A DNA stretch of 64,000 nucleotides from Blastochloris sulfoviridis (lineage in GTDB: Bacteria > Pseudomonadota > Alphaproteobacteria > Rhizobiales > Xanthobacteraceae): the NCBI RefSeq assembly GCF_008630065.1, contig NZ_VWPL01000010.1, positions 1-64,000 on the forward strand, written 5' to 3'. The notes beneath the pieces are model-generated. The model saw nothing but the letters and a program-made list of their open reading frames with translations. It had not been told where the DNA came from and did not search any database. The position numbers were made by a program, and so were the translations under genes. This document shows, one piece after another, positions 28,011 through 38,513 of this stretch (within the stretch, counting starts at the first letter, position 1; the number at the start of each line of letters is the position of its first letter).

Positions 28011-28036
28011 GTAACGAACCGCGGTCTGGCAACGAA
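28011..28036 (+). promoter_or_regulatory. Putative SigF-type promoter of the sigma/anti-sigma pair
   Basis: GTAACG (28011-28016), 16 bp, CGAA (28033-28036). It is identical in both elements and in spacing to the promoter-like sequence of the bufferin operon on the other strand, which points to autoregulation by the sigma factor. The start site would fall at about 28042, only some five bases before the ATG at 28047, so the message would be nearly leaderless or the true start lies downstream. Confidence 0.65.
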
Positions 28037-28046
28037 GAGGGGACGA

Positions 28047-28604
28047 ATGACGGCCGACGACCGCGAACGGCAGTGGGCCGACTGGATGGTCGCCGGTCTC
28101 GGCGGCGACGAAGCTGCCTATCGCCGGCTGCTGACCGCGCTGGCGCCAGCGCTGCGCGGCAAGGTGCGGCGCGCGCTGGCCCGCTGGGGCGTGCCGGACG
28201 CAGATGCGGAGGACATCGTGCAGGACGCGCTACTCGCCATCCATCTGAAGCGTCACACGTGGCGCCGCGAGGATGCGATCGGTCCTTGGATCGAAGCCAT
28301 CGCCCGCTACAAGCTGGTCGATGCGCTACGCCGCCGCGGCCGCCGCGGCGAGGTGCCGATCGACGGTCTCGGCGATTTCCTGCCGGGCGACGACGACCCG
28401 GCCGAAAACCTCGGCCGCCGCGACGCCGAGCGGCTGGTCGATCGGCTCGGCGGAACGCAGGGACGCATCGTGCGCGCCGTCGCCGTCGAGGGAACCAGCA
28501 TCCGCGACACGGCGCAGTCACTGGGCATGAACGAGGGCGCCGTGCGCGTCGCGCTGCATCGAGGGCTGAAGACGCTGTCGAAACTCTATCGGGTGGAGCC
28601 GTGA
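28047..28604 (+). CDS. ECF RNA polymerase sigma factor, SigF-like
   Basis: A 185-residue sigma factor with region 2 (AYRRLLTALAPALRGKVRRA, DAEDIVQDALLAIHLKRHTW) and region 4 (GTSIRDTAQSLGMNEGAVRV, ALHRGLKTLSKLY). It directs RNA polymerase to promoters of the GTAACG-N16-CGAA type, by inference from the paired boxes. The start overlaps the run-out of a GAAGAGGGG sequence. The GTG of the anti-sigma gene overlaps its stop (GTGA), so the two are co-translated. Pairing with NrsF and a divergent bufferin operon matches the heavy-metal responsive SigF of Caulobacter. Confidence 0.9.
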   Translation: MTADDRERQWADWMVAGLGGDEAAYRRLLTALAPALRGKVRRALARWGVPDADAEDIVQDALLAIHLKRHTWRREDAIGPWIEAIARYKLVDALRRRGRRGEVPIDGLGDFLPGDDDPAENLGRRDAERLVDRLGGTQGRIVRAVAVEGTSIRDTAQSLGMNEGAVRVALHRGLKTLSKLYRVEP

Positions 28605-29236
28605 GGACTGACGATCTCATTTCTGCGTTGGCGGCCGATCATGCCGTAGAGCCGGGACCGCGCGGTCTGGTCGCCGCGGCGATCGCGGTCGGGGTCGCCG
28701 TCGCTGCCGTCCTGTTCGTGGTCGCGCTCGGGGTGCGGCCGGACGCGGTCGCCGCGCTCGGCACGCCGCGCTTCCCGCTGAAATTCGTGCTGACGTTGGC
28801 GCTCGCCGTGACGGCGACGCGGTTGCTGCTGGCCCTGGCGAGGCCCGGTGCCGATCCGCGCCGCGCGGCGCGCTGGCTGGCTCTTCCGACGATCCTCGTT
28901 TTCGTCGCATTGGTCGCCGAACTGTTGGCGGTGCCGGCGGACGCTTGGTCGGCAAGGCTCGTCGGCCGCAATGCGGCGGTCTGTCTCGTCGCGATTCCGT
29001 CGCTGGCGATCGCGCCGGTCGCCGCCTTGTTCGTCGCGCTGCGGCGCACGGCACCGACCGCCCCGGCCCGCACCGGCGCCGTCGCCGGACTCGCCGCCGG
29101 TGCGCTCGCAGCGACGCTCTACGCTGCCCATTGCCCCGACGATTCGCCTCTGTTCGTCGCGACCTGGTACGGCCTCTCCGTCGCGCTCGTCACTGTCGCG
29201 GGTGCGGCGCTCGGCGTGCGGTTGTTGCGCTGGTGA
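28601..29236 (+). CDS. NrsF-type DUF1109 anti-sigma factor, membrane protein
   Basis: A 211-residue protein with six predicted membrane helices and a short cytoplasmic N-terminus (RTDDLISALAADHAVEPGPR), as in DUF1109/NrsF proteins that hold SigF-type sigma factors at the membrane. The single Cys lies in AAHCPDDSPLFVATWY near the periplasmic end of helices 5-6, where NrsF proteins are known to need two cysteines; only one Cys is clear here plus one in helix 4 (AAVCLVAIPSL). The start is GTG 28601, overlapping the sigma stop. The likely signal is metal or redox stress. Confidence 0.85.
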   Translation: MRTDDLISALAADHAVEPGPRGLVAAAIAVGVAVAAVLFVVALGVRPDAVAALGTPRFPLKFVLTLALAVTATRLLLALARPGADPRRAARWLALPTILVFVALVAELLAVPADAWSARLVGRNAAVCLVAIPSLAIAPVAALFVALRRTAPTAPARTGAVAGLAAGALAATLYAAHCPDDSPLFVATWYGLSVALVTVAGAALGVRLLRW

Positions 29237-29465
29237 GCGGGTCTTCAGCATGCCCCGCGCAAGTGGAGCAGATTGGCGGGCAGCGGTCACCTATGTGTCG
29301 GCGATCGACGACGGTCGCGTGCTTGCGGTTGGACGACGCGCGCATGTGCGCGGCCACGCGCTTGGCGACCTTGCCGCTTGGCGACCTTGGCCTCGGTGCG
29401 CGCGCTGCACAAGCCGTTCGCGGTGGACGCGGTGATCATCATGGCCGCAAGAAATCAGGCTGCCC

Positions 29466-29807
29466 TCACCCGGATCCCAGACCAAGCCACCACGCGCCCA
29501 TGATGATCACCGCGTCCGCCGCGATCAGCCCGGCGGTCACCGAGCGGCCGGTGGCGGCGTAGGCGCCGGCCCCCGCCCCCACCGCGGCAAGCCGCAGCGC
29601 CAGCGGAATGGCGGCGAGCCCGCCGGTCGGGAACAGCACCATCCGCGCCGCCAGCCCGGCCACCATCGCGGTGGCCACCGCCCGCACGAAGCGGAAGCCG
29701 AGGCTGCGGTCGTCGATCCGGTTGGCCACGGCGATGCCGAGAAACCGCCAGACATAGGTGGCCGCGGCCGCCGCCAGCACCATCGCATAGATGGCAAGGT
29801 CGCTCAT
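29466..29807 (-). CDS. azlD: AzlD-family branched-chain amino acid exporter small subunit
   Basis: A 113-residue membrane protein with about four helices: AIYAMVLAAAAATYVWRFLG, FVRAVATAMVAGLAARMVLF and the terminal AGLIAADAVIIMGAWWL. It pairs with AzlC (BrnFE-like two-part exporter of branched-chain amino acids or analogues). Its ATG overlaps the azlC stop. The 229 bp between its end and nrsF hold no gene. Confidence 0.88.
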   Translation of the reverse strand: MSDLAIYAMVLAAAAATYVWRFLGIAVANRIDDRSLGFRFVRAVATAMVAGLAARMVLFPTGGLAAIPLALRLAAVGAGAGAYAATGRSVTAGLIAADAVIIMGAWWLGLGSG

Positions 29808-30529
29808 GCCCGGCGCTCCCAGGCGAGGCCGGCGGCGAACGCCACCGCGCCGCCGATCGCGCCGGTCAGCATCAGGTCGAAATCGGGCGCCGCCACCGCC
29901 ATCGCCGGCCCGAGCACGAGGCCGGCGGCAAACGCCAGCTTGTCGACGACACTTCGCGCCGTTCGCTCCAGCGACAGGAGAAAGAACACCGGCGGCAGGA
30001 ACACCAGCCCGATCACCAGCGGCTCGGCCAGCCGGCCGGCCACCACATGGCCCAGCGCCGTCGCCGCCGCCGAGGCGACGATCAGCGCATAGGACATGCC
30101 GAGATAGAAGCCCGGCCGCTCGGCGCGCGGAATGTCGGGCAGGTGGCGGAAGGACTCCACCCACACCGTCTGCGCCACGAAATGGGCGCACCAGAACTGC
30201 GTGCCCACGCCCATTCGCGGCGCCCGCAGCACCGGCATCAGCGACACCACCATCGGCATCAGCCGCACCGCCGACAGCGACACCGCCAGCAGTGCGGCGA
30301 GCGGCGAAGACCCGGCGGCGACGGCCCCGAGCAGCACCACCTGCCCCGGCATCGCCCAGACCAAGAGCGTCGCCAGCACCGCGGCCGGCAGCGGCCAGCC
30401 GGCATCGTGCGCCAGACCGCCGAAGCCGACGAAGGAGGCCATCAGCACCAGCATCGGCGGGCCGAAGGCAACGCGGATGCCGGCGGCGAGCGGGGCGTTG
30501 TGCGAGGTCATTCGGGAGAACCGGGCCAT
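29804..30529 (-). CDS. azlC: AzlC-family branched-chain amino acid exporter large subunit
   Basis: A 241-residue permease with seven or eight helices. The typical start AAGIRVAFGPPMLVLMASFV and FGGLAHDAGWPLPAAVLATL is followed by VWAMPGQVVLLGAVAAGSSP and the conserved SLSAVRLMPMVVSLMPVLR. ATG 30529 and ATG 30511 are both possible and neither has a good ribosome binding site. It forms an operon with azlD. Export substrate is inferred from the family only. Confidence 0.88.
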   Translation of the reverse strand: MARFSRMTSHNAPLAAGIRVAFGPPMLVLMASFVGFGGLAHDAGWPLPAAVLATLLVWAMPGQVVLLGAVAAGSSPLAALLAVSLSAVRLMPMVVSLMPVLRAPRMGVGTQFWCAHFVAQTVWVESFRHLPDIPRAERPGFYLGMSYALIVASAAATALGHVVAGRLAEPLVIGLVFLPPVFFLLSLERTARSVVDKLAFAAGLVLGPAMAVAAPDFDLMLTGAIGGAVAFAAGLAWERRA

Positions 30530-30607
30530 GGACCGCCAGTGGTCCTATCTGGCCGATTCTCGGCGGCAAGAGGAAGCCGACATTCCTAGAACCGCTTCAT
30601 GGGCACC

Positions 30608-30722
30608 AGCTTCAGGCGTCGTCCCGGGCTTCGCAACGCGAAGACCCGGGACCGTACGCAGACAGGAACCCCTTCTGAACCCGATCCCGGCTCCGCTGAC
30701 GCGGGCCGGGATGACAGGACAC
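30608..30722. repeat. Dispersed palindromic repeat, family D
   Basis: 'ggcgtcgtcccgggcttcg' with 'cgaagacccgggaccgt', then 'gatcccggctccgctgacg' with 'gggccgggatgac': two stem-loops in tandem, as at 10024 and 43278. It lies between azlC's start and clpA's end and may terminate clpA. Confidence 0.8.
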
Positions 30723-30740
30723 CGGATTGGCGCGCCGCCT

Positions 30741-33182
<2,442 letters not shown>

Positions 33183-33191
33183 TGGGGGCTC

Positions 33192-33596
33192 CTATTTCTT
33201 CTCCATGACACACTGGAGAGGGTGCTGGTGTTTGCGGGCAAAGTCCATCACCTGCGTGACCTTCGTCTCCGCCACCTCATAGGTGTAGATCCCGCACTCG
33301 CCGACGCCATGGTGGTGGACGTGCAGCATGATGCGCGTCGCCTCGTCGCGGCTCTTGCCGAAGAACCGTTCGAGGATCAGCACCACGAACTCCATCGGCG
33401 TGTAGTCGTCGTTCAGGATCAGCACCCGGTACATGTTCGGCCGCCGGGTCTGCGCCTTGGTGCGGGTGATGACCGCCGTTCCCGGCCCCTGCGGCGGCGC
33501 GGGCTTTCCCTTGTCGGCCATCCCCTTGCCGGCCATCGCCCGCGGGCGAGCCGCCGCGGTGCCGAACCGATCGATCGAAGAGAACTCCTGAATCAT
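33192..33596 (-). CDS. clpS: ATP-dependent Clp protease adaptor ClpS
   Basis: N-recognin that hands N-end rule substrates to ClpAP. The family core is complete: [60 protein letters not shown] and [20 protein letters not shown]. The Asn/Asp pair of NDDYTPMEF and the His of HVHHHG bind the N-terminal amine. ATG 33596 gives 134 residues; ATG 33536 or 33521 would give a start closer to other ClpS proteins. The aat gene at 5316 makes its substrates. Confidence 0.96.
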   Translation of the reverse strand: MIQEFSSIDRFGTAAARPRAMAGKGMADKGKPAPPQGPGTAVITRTKAQTRRPNMYRVLILNDDYTPMEFVVLILERFFGKSRDEATRIMLHVHHHGVGECGIYTYEVAETKVTQVMDFARKHQHPLQCVMEKK

Positions 33597-33985
33597 GGGC
33601 GAGCCGGGGGCACGAGGACAGCGATCTGGTGACGGGTCTTCACTCGGGTAGCGGAACATCCGGACAGAGGAACATCCGGGTAGCGGCACATCGCGGCTTT
33701 CGCACGGCGCCTGGCTTTGGATCGTCGCTCGTACGCACGGCCGACGGACCCGCGGCCCTGGCGCCACCGATCACCGTTCTCTTGACTCATAATAGTTGCT
33801 GCCCCGGTGCGCCGCCAGTGCGGCCGGTCTGGCGCCGGACAGGGAACGCGCCGAGCAGGACCGCAGGAAGCCGGCCGGCCGGTCACATGACGGTGAGCAG
33901 GTCCGGCGGGGACGGCCGCACGCAAGGGCGGGTGCACCCGCTTGGCGCCGGTCTGGCGCCGCGCCGGCATGAACCAGCGAGACAT

Positions 33986-34111
33986 CATACCAACGGCCCC
34001 AGACGCTGACGCGTGGGGCCGTTGGCTCTCGCGGATTTTCTCATCAGAAATCAGAGATTTCGCGAAAATCCGCGACCGGAACCAACGGTCCGCATTCGGC
34101 CGTTGGTATAA
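33986..34111 (-). repeat. Long palindromic repeat, family C, inverted copy of 19255-19386
   Basis: Reads 'ataccaacggccccagacg' through 'gcggattttctcatcagaa' to 'ggccgttggtata', which is the reverse complement of the copy at 19255-19386 with only a few differences over about 125 bp. High identity over 14.6 kb distance points to recent spread or gene conversion. Confidence 0.85.
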
Positions 34112-34233
34112 ACCGAAGCATTTTATGCAAATGAGGATGCAGCCTTGATGAAAATAGCAAGATGGACTCGCCATATTGGACCAGCGGAAGGATTATCCAC
34201 ACCGGCATACACTATAAAATTCGATGCATAAAG

Positions 34234-34241
34234 GTTAACCA
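34234..34241 (+). promoter_or_regulatory. CtrA-type half-site upstream of the TadG-like gene
   Basis: GTTAACCA in the AT-rich leader about 100 bp before the ATG at 34340. Single TTAACCAT-type half-sites are used by CtrA at pilus and cell-cycle genes in alphaproteobacteria. The match is short, so support is weak. Confidence 0.35.
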
Positions 34242-34339
34242 ATCGTTTCGTCGCCACCCATGTTTTATGCGGCCGACCTAACCGATCCGATACGTCTTAT
34301 GTGTAAGTTTACACAACAGCACGCACCGGAGGGCACACG

Positions 34340-35698
34340 ATGGTCCGTTTTTGGCGTTCCGAATCCGGCAATGTCGTCGTCATTTTCACCTTGGCGGTGA
34401 TCCCCGTCCTCGGACTGATCGGCGCCAGCGTCGACTTCAGCCGCAAGTCGCATGCCTTGTCGGAGATGCAGATCGCGGTGGACTCCGCCGCGCTGGCACT
34501 CAGCAAGATGCCGCTGAACACGCCGCAGGGCACCTTGGAGACCAAGGCCAGGCAGTATTTCAACGCCAACTTCAACGAGGCCAATGTCGGCGACGTGACG
34601 CTCACGGTCACCCCCAACAAGGGCGAACTGGCGGTGTCCGCCGCCACGACCATGTCGCCGACCGTGACCATCCTGTCCTCGGTGACCTCGATGCCGCTCG
34701 CCGCCAACGCCACCGTGAAGTGGGGCAACGGCAAGCTGCGCGTCGCCCTGGCGCTGGACATCACCGGCTCGATGAACAGCGCCAACAAGCTCAACGCGCT
34801 CAAGACCGCGACGAAAGGTCTCCTCGAACAGCTCGAGGCGCTCGCTGTGAACGACGGCGACGTCGAGGTCGCGATCATCCCCTTCAGCGAACTGGTCAAT
34901 GTCGGCACGGCCAACAAGAACGCGACTTGGCTCGACTGGACTTCCACGAACGCCGAATACGGCACCTGCAGCAAGAATTCCTCGACCAACGTCAGCCGGA
35001 AGCGTTGCGCGAGCGCCGGCGGCACTTGGACTCCGTCGACCAACAAGAACGCCTGGAAAGGCTGCGTGACCGATCGCGGCCTCTCCACCGGGCCGAACCC
35101 CGCCACCGCCGGCGCCGGCTACGATCAGAAGATCGACGCCACCGATACGTCGGTCATCGCCTCGAAATTCCCTCCGGCCTCCCCCTCGCTCGACAGCTAT
35201 TGCCCGACGACGACGATGATCGGTCTCAACCACAATTGGTCGTCGTTGAAATCGACCGTGGAGAACCTCACCGCGGCCGGCGCCACCAATCAGCCGCTCG
35301 GACTGGTGTGGGCCTGGCAGGCCCTGGTGGGCGGCGGCCCGCTGACGGCGCCCGACAAGGATCCCCAGTACAAGTACAACGAGGCGATCGTGCTGCTGAG
35401 CGACGGCCTCAACACCCGAAACCGCTGGGAAGGCAACGGTTCGAACACCTCGACCGCAGTCGACAAGCGGATGTACGACAGTTCGAACGGCGGCAAGGGA
35501 ACCTGCGCCAACATCAAGGCCACGGACATCACGATTTACACGATCCAGGTGAACACCGGGAACGACGCCCGATCGACCCTTCTTCAGAACTGCGCCACCG
35601 ACGCCGGCAAGTTCTACTACCTGACCTCGGCCTCGGAGATGGTGACGGTGTTCGACGAGATCGCCTCGGAACTCGCAAGCCTGTACATCGCCAAATGA
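34340..35698 (+). CDS. TadG-like pilus assembly protein with von Willebrand factor A domain
   Basis: A 452-residue protein. The N-terminus RSESGNVVVIFTLAVIPVLG is the TadE/TadG-type membrane anchor with the SGN start. A VWA domain from about residue 132 has a MIDAS-like DITGSMN and a later AIVLLSDGLNTRNRW. Four or more Cys in the middle insertion (YGTCSKNSST, KRCASAGGT, KGCVTDRG) probably form disulfides in the periplasm. TadG proteins take part in Flp/Tad pilus assembly. No other tad gene is next to it, so this is an orphan copy. A terminator follows at 35769. Confidence 0.88.
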   Translation: MVRFWRSESGNVVVIFTLAVIPVLGLIGASVDFSRKSHALSEMQIAVDSAALALSKMPLNTPQGTLETKARQYFNANFNEANVGDVTLTVTPNKGELAVSAATTMSPTVTILSSVTSMPLAANATVKWGNGKLRVALALDITGSMNSANKLNALKTATKGLLEQLEALAVNDGDVEVAIIPFSELVNVGTANKNATWLDWTSTNAEYGTCSKNSSTNVSRKRCASAGGTWTPSTNKNAWKGCVTDRGLSTGPNPATAGAGYDQKIDATDTSVIASKFPPASPSLDSYCPTTTMIGLNHNWSSLKSTVENLTAAGATNQPLGLVWAWQALVGGGPLTAPDKDPQYKYNEAIVLLSDGLNTRNRWEGNGSNTSTAVDKRMYDSSNGGKGTCANIKATDITIYTIQVNTGNDARSTLLQNCATDAGKFYYLTSASEMVTVFDEIASELASLYIAK

Positions 35699-35768
35699 GC
35701 GACCGCCGGGTCGGCGATCGGAATACGGCCCGAAGGCTCGATCAGCCGGAACCCGTATAACGCCAAAA

Positions 35769-35793
35769 AGCCCGGCTCATCGGCCGGGCTTTT
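35769..35793 (+). terminator. Rho-independent terminator after the TadG-like gene
   Basis: Stem agcccggc / gccgggct (35769-35776 and 35783-35790) with a six-base loop and a short T run, preceded by four A. It lies 70 bp after the stop of the TadG-like gene. Confidence 0.8.
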
Positions 35794-35817
35794 CCATCTT
35801 GCGCACGCTGCGCGTCG

Positions 35818-36025
35818 CAAGAGCATTCTCCGCAAAAGCGGGAACCGGTTTTGCGAAAGAGAATGCGACAACTCAAGAAACTGGAGCGTCCGACCGTTTC
35901 AGTCCGACCGGCGGACGCTCAAGAGCATTCTCCGCAAAAGCGGGAACCGGTTTTGCGAAAGAGAATGCGGCAACTCAAGAAACTGGAGCGTCCGACCGTT
36001 TCCGTCCGATCGGCGGACGCTCTGT
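35818..36025 (+). repeat. Dispersed palindromic repeat, family A, two tandem copies
   Basis: Two copies of about 100 bp (35818-35925 and 35929-36025) in direct order, nearly identical. Each runs 'gagcattctccgcaaaagc', 'gggaaccggttttgcgaaa', 'gagaatgcg' and 'caactcaagaaactggagc', then a GTCCGACCG...CGGCGGACGCTC arm. The tandem pair makes this the clearest copy for defining the unit. Confidence 0.85.
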
Positions 36026-36061
36026 CCGAGGTGCCGGCCCCATCCCGCGGCCGCTGACCGC

Positions 36062-36164
36062 TGACCCTGGACGCGGAGTTCCGCGAAATCCCTGAATTCC
36101 GGAAAGAACATCCGCGAGGATCAACGGCCCCACGCCGCGGCGTGTCGGGCCGTTCGCATCAGGA
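36062..36164 (+). repeat. Diverged copy of palindromic repeat family C
   Basis: Contains 'gttccgcgaaatccctgaa' and 'tcaacggccccacgccgcg', with 'tgtcgggccgtt' closing the stem. It overlaps the stop codon of the phasin gene (minus strand), so it probably also ends that transcript. Confidence 0.65.
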
Positions 36165-36497
36165 CTTCGGCGTCAACTTGCCGAGCACGTTCTCGTAAGG
36201 CTTGTAGGCTTCCTTGGCGAGATCGGTGTAGAGCGCGCCGAGTTTGGTTGCCTGCGAAATCATGCTTTCGTAAGCCGACTTCACATAGTCGGTCTGGATC
36301 TCCATAGCCTTATCGAGCGAGCGGGCGCCCAGCAGTTTCTCGGCCGCGGCCGACCCCTGCTCGAACGATTTCTTCGAGTAGTCGACCATCTCGACGGCGA
36401 TCGCCTGCGCGCTCTTAGTGACTGCACTTACGGACTTTACCGCAAGGTCGACGTTTTCTTTTCCGAGCTTCTGAATTTCGTCAAAATTCTGGAACAT
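36159..36497 (-). CDS. Phasin family protein
   Basis: A 112-residue, helical, amphipathic protein that coats polyhydroxyalkanoate granules or acts as a general granule/stress protein. The family block NFDEIQKLGKENVDLAVKSV is followed by AVTKSAQAIAVEMVDYSKKS and LLGARSLDKAMEIQTDYVKS. ATG 36497 has GAGAGGAAG at good distance; the frame upstream of it is not used. It is transcribed away from the D,D-carboxypeptidase gene, and the space between them has a CtrA-type box. Confidence 0.92.
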   Translation of the reverse strand: MFQNFDEIQKLGKENVDLAVKSVSAVTKSAQAIAVEMVDYSKKSFEQGSAAAEKLLGARSLDKAMEIQTDYVKSAYESMISQATKLGALYTDLAKEAYKPYENVLGKLTPKS

Positions 36498-36652
36498 CTG
36501 GGCTTCCTCTCTTTCGGCTTCAGCGCCGCAAGCGCGGCGTTTCAGCGGCGTTTCAGCAATGGCCCCGCCCCCCATGGTGGATACCGCGATGCAGCATTTT
36601 GGTCAAGATTTTATACCGCACTGCAATATACCGATGCCTTTTTTGAAGTCTC

Positions 36653-36668
36653 TTAACACCCCGTTAAC
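36653..36668. promoter_or_regulatory. CtrA-type binding site between phasin and D,D-carboxypeptidase genes
   Basis: TTAA (36653-36656), seven bases, TTAAC (36664-36668): an exact TTAA-N7-TTAAC full site, as recognised by the cell-cycle regulator CtrA in alphaproteobacteria. It lies 156 bp before the phasin start and 202 bp before the carboxypeptidase start. A cell-wall enzyme under CtrA control is plausible. Confidence 0.55.
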
Positions 36669-36869
36669 CCACCGACCCCAGACTTGGGGCATTTCCCGCG
36701 TCGCAGATGCGTCCGGGCTGGCCCGGACGCCCGCAGGAACCAGCCCACGGAACCGGCCAACCAACACGGCCAACGGATCACGCCGTGATCACGCCGCGCC
36801 GCATCTGCCGCACATGGTGAAAATGGCCGCAAGGATCGCGGCTGCAAAGGACAGCAACGGACCGCGCCA

Positions 36870-38513
36870 ATGAATGTGCTCGCCTCTGGACAGAGTTTGT
36901 TGCCTTTCGCCATCCGCGTCATCGCCATCGCCGCAGCGCTCGGCATCGCGCTTCCCGACCCGGCGGATGCCCGCGCGAAGCACCGCCGCGGCAAGCCCTC
37001 CGCCGCCGCCGAGCAGCGCAGCCGGGCGCCGGCATCGTCCGAGCAGTGGCGCACCGGCTATGCCGCCTTCGTTGTCGATGCGAACACCGGCAAGGTGCTC
37101 CACGAGAGCGCGCCGGACGCGCTTCGCCATCCGGCCTCCATCACCAAGATCATGACCCTCTACATGCTGTTCGAGCAGCTCGAGGCCGGCCGCCTCAAGC
37201 TCGACAGCCAGCTTCCGGTCTCGGCGCGCGCCTCGGCGCAGGAGCCGACCAAGCTGGGCCTCAAGCCCGGCTCGACCATCGAGGTCGAGGACGCCATCAA
37301 GGCCCTCGTCACCAAGTCGGCCAACGACGCGGCGGTGGTGATCGCCGAGGCCGTCGGCGGCGACGAGGCCTCCTTCGCGACGCTGATGACCCGCAAGGCG
37401 CGTGCGCTGGGCATGTCGCGCACCACCTTCAAGAACGCATCGGGCCTGCCCAATCCCGAGCAGGTGACCACCGCCCGCGACCTGTCGGTGCTCGGGCGCG
37501 CCATCCAGGAGCGGTTCCCGCGCTATTACCGCTACTTCTCCACCCGCCAGTTCGTCTGGCGCGGCGGCACCATCGCCAACCACAACAAGCTGCTCGGCCG
37601 GGTGGAAGGCGTCGACGGCATCAAGACCGGCTACACCCGCGCCTCGGGCTTCAACCTCGTCACCTCCGCCAAGCGCAACGGCCGCCACATCGTCGGCGTG
37701 GTGCTCGGCGGCCGCTCCGGCGCCTCGCGCGACGCCCAGATGGCAAACCTGATCGAGACCTGCCTGCCGAAGGCCTATGCCGGCGCCCCGATGGTTGCGC
37801 GCATTGCCGAGGTCGAGCCGGCCACCCCCATTCCGCAGCCGGAGCCGCGGCCGATGAGCCGCGAGCCGCTCGCCCTCGCCGCCGTTGTCGTGGCCGACCA
37901 GACGCCGACCGCCGCGATCTCGCGTCCGGCCCCCGGCTCCACCGAGCCGCTGCGTCCAACCACCGTCCGTTCCGTCCCGGTCGGCCCGGTCACCAACACC
38001 GCGCCGCTCGGTGCGGTGGTGGTGCGGGCCTCGGCCAATTCGGTGTCGACCTACACCACCGCCTCGGCGTCGGCGGCGCCGGGCCAGATCGCCCCGGCGG
38101 TCATCACCATCGCCCCCGAACCGGCACCGCATACCCTGGATGCGCAGGTCCGCGCCTATGCCGCTACCGCTCAGCCGAGCCGGCCCGGGGCGATCCAGGT
38201 CGCCTCGGTGCAGGTCGCCTCGGTGCAGATGGCCGCTCCCCCGTCACCTCCCGTCCGTCATGCCGGCCGCAGCGCGTGGATGATCCAGATCGGCGCCTTC
38301 CAGGCGGAATCGCAGGCGCGCGACAAGCTGCGCGAAGCCCAGACCCGCAACAAGGGCCTGCTCGGCAACGCCGATCCCTTCACCGAGAAGGTGGTCAAGG
38401 GCTCGACCGCGCTCTACCGCGCCCGCTTCGCCGGCTTCGACGAGGAACGCGCCCACGAAGCCTGCCGGGTGCTCAAGAAGTCCGACTTCGCCTGCATGCC
38501 GCTGCGGAACTGA
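36870..38513 (+). CDS. D-alanyl-D-alanine carboxypeptidase (S11 family) with C-terminal SPOR domain
   Basis: Peptidoglycan-trimming penicillin-binding protein of 547 residues. After a signal peptide (ending DPADARA), the S11 domain shows the active-site SxxK in HPASITKIMTLYMLFEQLE, the SAN motif in KSANDAAVV and the KTG motif in VDGIKTGYTRASGFN. A Pro/Ala/Val-rich linker of about 190 residues follows. The last 80 residues (SAWMIQIGAFQAESQARDKL to RARFAGFDEERAHEACRVLK) are a SPOR domain, which binds denuded septal glycan. The enzyme is thus probably sent to the division site. The SPOR fusion is common in Hyphomicrobiales. Confidence 0.95.
   Translation: MNVLASGQSLLPFAIRVIAIAAALGIALPDPADARAKHRRGKPSAAAEQRSRAPASSEQWRTGYAAFVVDANTGKVLHESAPDALRHPASITKIMTLYMLFEQLEAGRLKLDSQLPVSARASAQEPTKLGLKPGSTIEVEDAIKALVTKSANDAAVVIAEAVGGDEASFATLMTRKARALGMSRTTFKNASGLPNPEQVTTARDLSVLGRAIQERFPRYYRYFSTRQFVWRGGTIANHNKLLGRVEGVDGIKTGYTRASGFNLVTSAKRNGRHIVGVVLGGRSGASRDAQMANLIETCLPKAYAGAPMVARIAEVEPATPIPQPEPRPMSREPLALAAVVVADQTPTAAISRPAPGSTEPLRPTTVRSVPVGPVTNTAPLGAVVVRASANSVSTYTTASASAAPGQIAPAVITIAPEPAPHTLDAQVRAYAATAQPSRPGAIQVASVQVASVQMAAPPSPPVRHAGRSAWMIQIGAFQAESQARDKLREAQTRNKGLLGNADPFTEKVVKGSTALYRARFAGFDEERAHEACRVLKKSDFACMPLRN

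Larger units (their letters stand above)
33597..34339. other. Long intergenic region between clpS and the TadG-like gene
   Basis: 743 bp without a gene. It holds the family C palindromic repeat (33986-34111), then an AT-rich part (34130-34335) that should contain the promoter of the TadG-like gene, including a CtrA-type half-site at 34235. The first 390 bp are GC-rich and unexplained. Confidence 0.5.

Noticed and set aside
29237-29465. Small gene between nrsF and azlD
   Set aside because: Open frames exist on both strands but have no ribosome binding site, no family match and shadow-like Arg-rich composition.
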